34,931 bases of DNA, from IMG/VR virus record IMGVR_UViG_3300037189_021294, positions 1 through 34,931 of that record; one strand, given 5' to 3'. Positions 15,675 to 22,773 of the stretch are shown here, piece by piece; the stretch's first letter is position 1, and each line of letters starts with the position of its first letter. The notes below the pieces were generated by a model, which was given only the letters and a program-made list of their open reading frames with translations, did no database searches and had not been told where the DNA came from. Position numbers and translations under genes: made by a program. The stretch is from a virus.

Positions 15675-16355
15675 TTATAATCTAACAATAAAATTTTCTT
15701 CAGCAAAAGCTTGCTTGAACTTTTCCTTTAATCCAGGTGCACTAGCACTTGAAGAATTGGGCATACTGGCTTTTTCTTGCTTAGAATTGTCTAAGGCTTC
15801 TTCAACGATAGAAGCAATCGTCTCTTCTTTAGCAACTTCTTTAACTTCTTCAGAAGCTTTGGTCTCTTCTTGTTTAGCATCAGCCTTCTCTTCTTTAACT
15901 TCTTCAATTTTAGAAGCAGAAGCTTCAGCCATATCTTCAGCTTTGGCTTTCTTCAAGTAAGGGCGGAAAAGAGTGTCTGCCTTGGCTTGCCAAGCAGCAT
16001 ACATATTGTCATCAGCGCAAGACTTTAAATCATCTGCAACGACTTTAGCAACATCTTGTGGGAAATCATATTTGGCACAAGCGTCACTCATGCGAGCATT
16101 GAAAGTGTCCATGTCTTCGCGGTCTTTCTTTTCTTTTGAAAGAGCTTCCATGGTGGCTTTCATGTCACAAACATTTTTGTTCAACTCATCGTGTTGAGCT
16201 TGCAATTTTTGAAGCATATTTTCTTTTTCAGCTTTTTCGGCTGAGAAAGATTCGCTGGCCTTTTTGAGTTCAGAAGCAATGAAATCTGTAATAACAGAAG
16301 CATTGCACTGTTTCAAATTTTCGTCGGTAATATCTTGTATAGACGTAATTTTCAT
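15675..16355 (-). CDS. Nested in-frame scaffold protein from internal start (226 aa)
   Basis: Inside the protease/scaffold gene the ATG of codon 305 (complement of 16353-16355, MKITSIQDITDENLKQ) is preceded by a purine-rich GGAAAGAG sequence about 8-16 bases upstream (AAAAAAGGAAAGAGAATATA), a better ribosome site than the gene's own start has. It falls exactly at the border between the linker and the coiled-coil scaffold. In lambda (C/Nu3) and relatives a free scaffold is made from such a nested start, giving excess scaffold over protease (established knowledge). That this start is used here is an inference. Confidence 0.55.
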   Translation of the reverse strand: MKITSIQDITDENLKQCNASVITDFIASELKKASESFSAEKAEKENMLQKLQAQHDELNKNVCDMKATMEALSKEKKDREDMDTFNARMSDACAKYDFPQDVAKVVADDLKSCADDNMYAAWQAKADTLFRPYLKKAKAEDMAEASASKIEEVKEEKADAKQEETKASEEVKEVAKEETIASIVEEALDNSKQEKASMPNSSSASAPGLKEKFKQAFAEENFIVRL

Positions 16356-17267
16356 ATTATATTCTCTTTCCTTTTTTACATTATTTTCTTGCATTTGTGA
16401 AATGATTTCTTTACTTTCAGAAATAATTTCCACTTTTTCTTCTTTGATTGAAGCATTTTCGAGAGTTTTTTGCTCTTCTTGGGGCAAAATCTCTGGAGTT
16501 TTTTCTGGGGCTTTTTCTACATTTTCTTGCACAATTGCAACGCCTTTTACTTCTGCCGCAGGTTTTTCTGTTAAGCCAATACCCATTGGAATAACATCTT
16601 TTTTGGGCATACGGTAATAGCATTTTCCATCTTTTACCCCTGAACCACCAAGAGCTTTTAAATATTTTCTTACCCCTTCTATTTCATCAGGAGCAGTTAA
16701 TATTCTTGCTGTTATAAAATTCTTTTCTCCTTGTCCCATTTCTGCAATGTCATAATCAGAAAAACCCAATTCCCAACTGGCCGAAACAGCCATGTAATTG
16801 GTTGAGGTTGGGTCATTTGAATCTTCTACTAAATCGCACAAGTCTCCATTGACAGCCTTCCAAAGAATGCCGCCCAAAGTAATATTGAATGGTTCTTTTG
16901 TACCAATAACTTCTTGCTCTGCAAGAAGACGATTTGTTCCAAATTCGCTAAGTGAGGCAGAGAGGATTACGCCAATAACTTTTTGACGATTATGTTCTGT
17001 ATCAATAAATTTATTAACAAAGTTTTTATAAATAGCCAATGCTGTTTCAGTATCAATCATATCTCCATTTTTATTTGGACGATTGATTACGCACGCATCA
17101 AAAGCAATAGGTAACAAATCAATATGTTTTTCTGTGTCAATGTCTGGAATAAAATTTTTTAATTCTTGCAAAGAAGCGATAGCAAGTAACTTATCCTTTT
17201 CCTCTGAAACCATTGGCTTAATAACAGAAGAAAAACTACTTAAAAATGGTAATTTTTTGGTCAGCAT
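15675..17267 (-). CDS. Prohead protease fused to scaffold protein (530 aa)
   Basis: Residues about 1-250 look like a phage prohead serine protease: FDACVINRPNKNGDMID, then FIDTEHNRQKVIGVI with candidate catalytic His92, and YMAVSASWELGFSDYD with candidate Ser162 or Ser164. Residues 250-304 are a Glu/Lys/Pro linker. Residues 305-530 are an acidic, Lys/Glu-rich coiled-coil (SFSAEKAEKENMLQKLQAQH, KATMEALSKEKKDRED) ending LKEKFKQAFAEENFIVRL, as in scaffolds. In such fusions the protease cleaves scaffold and capsid arms during head maturation. Neighbours are the decoration and capsid genes downstream and a small gene upstream. GTGTAATT lies eight bases before the start and overlaps the stop of the upstream gene. 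A second internal start is annotated separately. Confidence 0.85.
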   Translation of the reverse strand: MLTKKLPFLSSFSSVIKPMVSEEKDKLLAIASLQELKNFIPDIDTEKHIDLLPIAFDACVINRPNKNGDMIDTETALAIYKNFVNKFIDTEHNRQKVIGVILSASLSEFGTNRLLAEQEVIGTKEPFNITLGGILWKAVNGDLCDLVEDSNDPTSTNYMAVSASWELGFSDYDIAEMGQGEKNFITARILTAPDEIEGVRKYLKALGGSGVKDGKCYYRMPKKDVIPMGIGLTEKPAAEVKGVAIVQENVEKAPEKTPEILPQEEQKTLENASIKEEKVEIISESKEIISQMQENNVKKEREYNMKITSIQDITDENLKQCNASVITDFIASELKKASESFSAEKAEKENMLQKLQAQHDELNKNVCDMKATMEALSKEKKDREDMDTFNARMSDACAKYDFPQDVAKVVADDLKSCADDNMYAAWQAKADTLFRPYLKKAKAEDMAEASASKIEEVKEEKADAKQEETKASEEVKEVAKEETIASIVEEALDNSKQEKASMPNSSSASAPGLKEKFKQAFAEENFIVRL

Positions 17268-17275
17268 ACCTTATT

Positions 17276-17283
17276 AATTACAC
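17276..17283 (-). promoter_or_regulatory. GTGTAATT motif overlapping the stop of the 101-aa gene
   Basis: Minus-strand GTGTAATT ends 8 bases before the ATG of the protease/scaffold gene. Its GTG TAA is the last Val codon and stop of the upstream gene. Confidence 0.5.
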
Positions 17284-17583
17284 TTTTTTGTCTTCAGTAG
17301 TTGGCAAATTATGAAATTCTTTATGCTGGTCTTCACCATGATACATTAAATAACTAAGAACTGTATTAACGTAATTCTCGGCAATAGTAATTTTGGCAAA
17401 TAACCATGGCTCATTGATTTTTTCTTCTACTCCTGGGATTTTATTCAAGGCTTCTAAAATCTTGTCTGATTTTGCAGCAATTGCAGCCAATTGAGATTTA
17501 GCCATTGTTATGGGAGTCTCAGAATCGCTCGCCGTTATTTTAAAATTACCAATTAAATCTATTTCGTTATCTGTTTTATTCAT
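17278..17583 (-). CDS. Small helical protein (101 aa), unknown head-region protein
   Basis: It begins MNKTDNEIDLIGNFKITASD; the core is MAKSQLAAIAAKSDKILEAL, then EEKINEPWLFAKITIAENYV and NTVLSYLMYHGEDQHKEFHN. The pair 'maksqL..i...a..i' and 'EPW...KIt.AenYv.tv..Yl' is a helical-hairpin pattern that I recall from short conserved proteins in T4-like marine phages, where it is generally unannotated. It directly precedes the protease/scaffold gene (ten bases) and has its own GTGTAATT motif. A core or scaffold-associated role is possible from position only. No signal peptide and no cysteines are present. Confidence 0.65.
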   Translation of the reverse strand: MNKTDNEIDLIGNFKITASDSETPITMAKSQLAAIAAKSDKILEALNKIPGVEEKINEPWLFAKITIAENYVNTVLSYLMYHGEDQHKEFHNLPTTEDKKV

Positions 17584-17589
17584 AATTAA

Positions 17590-17597
17590 AATTACAC
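17590..17597 (-). promoter_or_regulatory. GTGTAATT motif, candidate late promoter -10 box
   Basis: Minus-strand GTGTAATT ends 6 bases before the ATG of the 101-residue gene, in a 30-base AT-rich gap. Confidence 0.55.
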
Positions 17598-17613
17598 TTA
17601 AAAATTAGAAAAA

Positions 17614-19302
17614 TTAACAACCATTTGCTCCTTCACAAGGAACAGACCAACCTAATAAACTCGAAAATTTTGGATATGCACTTGCAGAAGCATTAGATAC
17701 ATAATAATAATCTTGGTTATTGCTTCCAGAAATATATGCGCTTGCAGATGGGACACCTGTAACTATTCCAGTTACAATATTTGGTATAAAAGCTGTTCCT
17801 GTTCCCGATAAAATTGAATCAAAAAATGGTATCAAAGAGTTTGGGTCAGAATCTATTGATAATGAAGAAAGATCCAATTCTTTGTAAGCAACAACTATAT
17901 TTTTTGTGTACAACGGTTTTGCACCAGCATAGCTGTCAAAAATATAAGAATAAAGAACATTTGCTCCTCTTGTTCCGGAGGTGCTAAAAGTTGGAATGGA
18001 TTGAGTTCTTGCGTCGTAATAATTACCGCTTGCATTAATAGAAATTGCTACATTTCCAGTTGATGGAGAAGTACCCGAACCTCTTCTTATATTAAAATTA
18101 TTAACATAGTTATTCCAATAACTTGTATCAAAAATAATATCTCTATTATTATTAAAGAATCCCATTAGCCCACTATTTATTGGATATATACTTGGTTTTG
18201 AATTATTCCAAGGAGCATAGTCTCCTGTATTTTTAATGGGTCCTCCCGAAGAACTAACTAAAAATTGTCTATTATCATCAGCAAGATACATTTGGGTATT
18301 TGTATTTACTGCGTTTAAATATATATTAGATGGCTCCAATCCCATTCCCAATGGAGGAATAAAAGATTCTCCATATTCGTGAAGGAAACTATATTTCTCT
18401 TCATTGTCAGCAGTGTTATATCCAGTATAATCATAGTGCTGCAATCTATCTTGATTTGTTGGGCCTTTGGAGCTTTGCGTGCCATCATTTATTAATTTAA
18501 CGCCCATTTGACAAATTCGACTATATAAATTTAAATTAGAATTCCAATTTGGGTCAACTAAATTATTTGGTCCAGATAGTGTGCTAAAATTTATACCTGT
18601 ATCAACAATTACATTTAATTGATAAGCTATATTTAAAACACTATTCTCAACAACATTAAATGGCGCATCTAATTTTACTCGTGCAAATGCCTTGTCTGCA
18701 TCACACATTTTTAATTTTTGTTTTGCCGATGGATTATTTGTTTTGTAATAATTAGATGCCCATCTATAATATTGTGGAACTGTAGAGCAATCTAATCCCG
18801 TAGCATAATTATCAAAATCTTCGCAGCCACAAAATTTTCTTCCTAATAACCCAGTGACATATGGTCTTCCTGGGCTTACCATAAATTCATAAAAAGAATC
18901 TGCTCCAGTAAAATAACTTCCTTTATTGTCTGGCAAAGTCCATTGTCTCATAAGAGTTACTCCGCTTGGATTTTCTAAAAATCCGCAGCTAGAATAATTA
19001 CTCGAAGAGGGATCAGATAAGCCTGTTCTGCTTCCAATGTATGAATATTTTGGAATTGGAATTGATAATCCAGTAGTCACTGGAATAACAAGAGGAGAAG
19101 ATGCATTAACGGAATTTTGCGTTGTTCCACTACCCACGCTCAAGAAACGAAAACAGTCGGCAAATGCAAAACTATAAGGATAAGATACTCCGCTATTTGT
19201 TATAAAATTATCAATCCAATCGGAAGACTTTATTAAATTTTTATTTAAATCATAAAGCTCAAATTTGAATTGACCATGGAGTTTTAAATTCCTTGAATAC
19301 AT
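17614..19302 (-). CDS. Large structural protein, paralogue of the 897-aa protein (562 aa)
   Basis: I place the start at the ATG complementary to 19300-19302 (MYSRNLKLHGQFKFELYDLN), one base after the upstream stop. The open frame continues 15 codons higher, but similarity to the paralogue begins only here. Residues 5-60 (FKFELYDLNKNLIKSSDWID, NSGVSYPYSFAFADCFRFLS, VGSG) parallel the N-terminus of the 897-residue protein. Further matched segments are LMRQWTLP, EFMVSPGRP and the ARVKLDAPFNVVENSVLNIAYQL stretch. Cysteines are clustered (KFCGCEDF, CSTVP, and CEGANGC at the C-terminus), which may bind metal or form bonds. There is no recognised family. Gene order near the portal suggests a virion component such as a neck, whisker or head fibre. 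It is a separate protein from its neighbour and is probably coupled to it. Confidence 0.75.
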   Translation of the reverse strand: MYSRNLKLHGQFKFELYDLNKNLIKSSDWIDNFITNSGVSYPYSFAFADCFRFLSVGSGTTQNSVNASSPLVIPVTTGLSIPIPKYSYIGSRTGLSDPSSSNYSSCGFLENPSGVTLMRQWTLPDNKGSYFTGADSFYEFMVSPGRPYVTGLLGRKFCGCEDFDNYATGLDCSTVPQYYRWASNYYKTNNPSAKQKLKMCDADKAFARVKLDAPFNVVENSVLNIAYQLNVIVDTGINFSTLSGPNNLVDPNWNSNLNLYSRICQMGVKLINDGTQSSKGPTNQDRLQHYDYTGYNTADNEEKYSFLHEYGESFIPPLGMGLEPSNIYLNAVNTNTQMYLADDNRQFLVSSSGGPIKNTGDYAPWNNSKPSIYPINSGLMGFFNNNRDIIFDTSYWNNYVNNFNIRRGSGTSPSTGNVAISINASGNYYDARTQSIPTFSTSGTRGANVLYSYIFDSYAGAKPLYTKNIVVAYKELDLSSLSIDSDPNSLIPFFDSILSGTGTAFIPNIVTGIVTGVPSASAYISGSNNQDYYYVSNASASAYPKFSSLLGWSVPCEGANGC

Positions 19303-19303
19303 A

Positions 19304-21997
19304 TCATGCTCCAGACCAAATGAAGTCAAAATAAACTTGCAATCCATTTTGCATACTCAACGCAGGATATGCCCCGCCTATAACAGGAGAATAATTATTA
19401 ACTTGATTATTGTTTGGAAGAGCATAATTTGGTAACAATCTATATCCAGTTTGCGATGAACCAATTTTAAGTGATTCAACATGATGAATTACCCCTGATG
19501 GTTTTGACCATCTAGTTGGAGAAATATTATATGATCCACTATTGAATGCAGAAATTTGTATAGCGTTTAAACCGGAGCCAGTTAATGCGGCAAAACTTGG
19601 ATAACGTAAAGCGTATCCAGTAATAGGATTACCAAGCGAAGCAATAGTTATACCTTTTGTCCCGCTTTGAAATACAGCGGAAAAAACGCTTGCCGTCCCA
19701 ATTAAAGACGCCCCATTGCTTCCGGTGACATCAAATAAATATTGTGCCCCAGATTTTATAACATAATCATCATTTGGATCGCTTAATATCGTATTAAAAT
19801 AAGGTGAATAATATTGCATTCCAGAAATAGCTAACCCAATTCCACTTTGTTTAATTGGCCAGAATAATTTTGATTGATCCCCAGTTTCATTTGGATAAGA
19901 ATTTAATCCATTGTCTCCAGAGAATCCGCTCCAGTTTCCATTTTGCCAAGGTTTTGCAGCGTAATCAATTAAACACGCATCATATAAACTTTGATAAAAT
20001 CCAGAACTTCCAACGACACCATAAACTGCGCCCCAACCAGTATAATTATTAAAAGAGTTGCTTCCGCTAACGTTTGAATTTATTACTTGACCAGGAAAAA
20101 GATAACCAGTAGGTTTTGCACCAGGAGGCACAAAACTACTATTTGTATCTAGAATACTATTACTATTAATCATTGAATTATTAATAATATCTATTCCAGA
20201 AGAATTATAATCTACTCCTGTACCCATGAAAGCATAAGCTTTAGAAAATCTATTTGCAGAATTTATTTGTTTACCATCTGATCCTGTGATAGAGAAAATT
20301 GCTTGAGCTACTCCTGTTCCGCGATTTGTTAAATATATATCAGGAATCAAACGATAGTGAGGCATATCTGCTGCTCTACCAGAAGAATCCAAGAAAAGAA
20401 AATCCACATATGGATAAATTGATGGTATAGAATTAATTTGTGGTAAACCGTATCCTAATGTTAAACTTGAAAACCTACTATTATATCCCAAAGATTGAAT
20501 GGGAGAAAATAAAGCAGATTTAGTTATTTTTTTATCTCTTTTTGGATTTGCATCAGAAGTCCCCGTATTAGCCAATACTCCTCCAACAGGAATTGGAGTT
20601 CTTCTTAACATTGAAGAGTACACTGAAATATTTCCATAATTAGGATACAACGAATCATTGAATCCGTTTTTTCCTGGCGTTGCAAAATCAATTGAGGCGC
20701 TTCTTGCATTGAGGAATGTTTTATTGTAAAACAATGCAGAACCATTTGATCCAGTGGCAACTGATCCAGAATAATTAGCTATGTCTGTTGTATTTGTTAA
20801 TCTTATATTTTTAGCAGGAAGATTTGGATAAATTTTTGCTGTCTGGGCTAAAGATTTTATATTATAATAATAATCATTTGGGGTACCAAAAACTGTTCCA
20901 GCAGTTGCATCGCTATCCAATTGTAAAGAAGCATCTTGTCCATTATTTTGAGCTGTTGATACAGATTCAAAATAATTTCCAGCAAGGCCATTTGAATTAT
21001 ATGCTTGAGATTCTCCAGTTAAATAAGTTGGATTTTGTGGACCAAATTTATTAACGGCAAATTGCGCAATGTCTGGCGACAAATAAAAACAAGTCTTTAA
21101 ACATTGTATAATATAAGGCTCTAATTCATTTCCTCTATCAGAAGAAGATTCGACTCCTCCCCAATAATTAACAAAGTTTATGCCTGGGAAAAGCATTCTA
21201 TAAAAACCAGAAAGTTTGCTCCATCCCGACAATAATGAAAGCTCCGAATTATTGATTCCAGAATAGGCATTTCCAGTATTAAAATATCCATTGGCTCCTC
21301 CATAAATTCCAGAAAAGAATGTATATGAATTTGCGTAATCTTGAAAATTTAAACTTAGATTATAAGTAATTGTTGCAGTATATCCACTTGGAATAGTAAT
21401 GCTTCTGTCCACAAGACTAAATGCATATTTTCCTGTTGCATCTGTACCACTAGAAGGAGACACCATCAATCCCTGTATAACTAATCCATTTGGATCAGCA
21501 ATAGTTTCTGCTCCTTCGGTTGGCTGCGCCCCAGTAGGAATAGTCCAACCTCTATAAAAATTAATACCACTTGGAGTAAATTTTGTTCCGCAAGTTGATT
21601 GTGCTAAACTTGTTGTTGAATTTCCGCCGTTATGAACTCCACCAATTTCATAACCTTGCCATCCAATATATTGACCGCTTTGAATATAAGTTCCAGTGGG
21701 GTAACCTGCTGGAGGAACTCCTGTATATATATTGCTAAAAACTGGAAAACCTTTGTTTGGTAAATTTAAACCTGTAGAATTTTGTCTGTTTCCATTGTTT
21801 CCACCTGCCCCAGAACCCAAAGACAAAAACATGAAACAACTTGCAAATGGATAATAATATGGGTAATTTAGCCCGACGTTGGTAATATCATTGTCAAACC
21901 ATTCGGTAGTTTCTACAAATTCTCTGTTTTTTCCAGCGCCTTTATATAAATCTACCTTATAAGCACCCTTTATTCCACAATTTAAACTTGATTTCAT
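19304..21997 (-). CDS. Very large structural protein of unknown family (897 aa)
   Basis: It begins MKSSLNCGIKGAYKVDLYKG, then EFVETTEWFDNDITNVGLNY and PYYYPFASCFMFLSLGSGAG. The rest is Gly/Ser/Asn/Tyr rich with many aromatic beta segments, for example FYRGWTIPTG, LVIQGLMVSPSSG and SITIPSGYTATITYNLSLNF, and ends LQVYFDFIWSGA. The N-terminal third matches the next gene. There are no catalytic motifs, collagen triplets or fibre anchor. The length and composition fit a large virion appendage or baseplate-like protein, but the family is not one I can name. It heads its own unit, with GTGTAATA six bases before the ATG in a 23-base gap. Confidence 0.75.
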   Translation of the reverse strand: MKSSLNCGIKGAYKVDLYKGAGKNREFVETTEWFDNDITNVGLNYPYYYPFASCFMFLSLGSGAGGNNGNRQNSTGLNLPNKGFPVFSNIYTGVPPAGYPTGTYIQSGQYIGWQGYEIGGVHNGGNSTTSLAQSTCGTKFTPSGINFYRGWTIPTGAQPTEGAETIADPNGLVIQGLMVSPSSGTDATGKYAFSLVDRSITIPSGYTATITYNLSLNFQDYANSYTFFSGIYGGANGYFNTGNAYSGINNSELSLLSGWSKLSGFYRMLFPGINFVNYWGGVESSSDRGNELEPYIIQCLKTCFYLSPDIAQFAVNKFGPQNPTYLTGESQAYNSNGLAGNYFESVSTAQNNGQDASLQLDSDATAGTVFGTPNDYYYNIKSLAQTAKIYPNLPAKNIRLTNTTDIANYSGSVATGSNGSALFYNKTFLNARSASIDFATPGKNGFNDSLYPNYGNISVYSSMLRRTPIPVGGVLANTGTSDANPKRDKKITKSALFSPIQSLGYNSRFSSLTLGYGLPQINSIPSIYPYVDFLFLDSSGRAADMPHYRLIPDIYLTNRGTGVAQAIFSITGSDGKQINSANRFSKAYAFMGTGVDYNSSGIDIINNSMINSNSILDTNSSFVPPGAKPTGYLFPGQVINSNVSGSNSFNNYTGWGAVYGVVGSSGFYQSLYDACLIDYAAKPWQNGNWSGFSGDNGLNSYPNETGDQSKLFWPIKQSGIGLAISGMQYYSPYFNTILSDPNDDYVIKSGAQYLFDVTGSNGASLIGTASVFSAVFQSGTKGITIASLGNPITGYALRYPSFAALTGSGLNAIQISAFNSGSYNISPTRWSKPSGVIHHVESLKIGSSQTGYRLLPNYALPNNNQVNNYSPVIGGAYPALSMQNGLQVYFDFIWSGA

Positions 21998-22003
21998 TAT
22001 TTT

Positions 22004-22011
22004 TATTACAC
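22004..22011 (-). promoter_or_regulatory. GTGTAATA motif, candidate late promoter -10 box
   Basis: Minus-strand GTGTAATA ends 6 bases before the ATG of the 897-residue gene, between two structural units. Confidence 0.6.
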
Positions 22012-22020
22012 TTATTATAA

Positions 22021-22770
22021 TTATCTTTGGCTAACAGTAAATCCATAAAGATTATAATAGATATTACAATCATCTTGACCAGAAAGCTGTAATAGTTCTG
22101 TATTGTATTTTACTGAAAAACTAGACAAATTATATAAAATATTAGCTTTATCTTGATTAACTGGATAAAACGAACCACTTAATGATGAAAAAATACTTGA
22201 TTGGTCAAATTGAATACCAGAAAAAGATCCTGAAACAATTGTATTTAATAAATTTGCATCTGGCTGACCACTAACAAAATCTCCAGAAAAGACAAAATAT
22301 TGATTTGGAGAATCTGGTGCCGATGAAACAATATCTCCAGAAAGAATCATGTAATTTTGGTAATTATCAAACGGAGAACCAGTTACATAACCAGAAAAAT
22401 TAATTTGAGCGGTTTGTGTTCCATCACCATTTGGCCAAAAAATTCCACGAAAATCAGAAGAAATATTTGCGTATTCGTAATCTTTATAAAAAGATCCAGA
22501 AAAGTCATTACTAATTTTTGCATATCTTAAGCCAAGATAACTATCTGAATATAATGGAATACGAGGATTGGCTTGATTAGATATGATAATTGCTGGAGTA
22601 TTGGTGAGTACATAGGGAAATGGCCAATTAAAATCAGCCACTGCCCCACCATGATTTGTACCAGCAACAATTGCGGCAATGTCTTCGTTTGTTAAACTAG
22701 TTGGTTGTGGAGTTTTTCCAGTTTTGGGTTGTTGGAAAAAGTTAAATAAACCAAAAGTTCCAAAGGACAT
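22021..22770 (-). CDS. Virion protein of unknown family (249 aa)
   Basis: It begins MSFGTFGLFNFFQQPKTGKT and carries TSLTNEDIAAIVAGTNHGGA near residue 25. From residue 85 on it has irregular repeats of a FSGSF/FRGIF/FSGDF kind: NDFSGSFYKDYEYANISSDF, INFSGYV, MILSGDI, FVFSGDFVSG, SGSFSGIQF and SSLSGSFYP. The repeats suggest a stacked beta structure. It starts three bases after the portal stop and so is coupled to the portal gene, which points to a role at the portal/neck or in an attached appendage. I do not recognise the family. There is no signal peptide, cysteine motif or enzyme motif. Confidence 0.7.
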   Translation of the reverse strand: MSFGTFGLFNFFQQPKTGKTPQPTSLTNEDIAAIVAGTNHGGAVADFNWPFPYVLTNTPAIIISNQANPRIPLYSDSYLGLRYAKISNDFSGSFYKDYEYANISSDFRGIFWPNGDGTQTAQINFSGYVTGSPFDNYQNYMILSGDIVSSAPDSPNQYFVFSGDFVSGQPDANLLNTIVSGSFSGIQFDQSSIFSSLSGSFYPVNQDKANILYNLSSFSVKYNTELLQLSGQDDCNIYYNLYGFTVSQR

Positions 22771-22773
22771 TTT

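Noticed and set aside
15715-16617. Ser-rich plus-strand frames opposite the protease/scaffold gene
   Set aside because: They are antisense reflections of Glu/Lys-rich coiled-coil codons; no start signals, and the minus strand has a clear gene.
19303-19347. 15-codon N-terminal extension of the 562-residue protein
   Set aside because: It overlaps the upstream gene and has no counterpart in the paralogue; the ATG one base after the upstream stop fits better.
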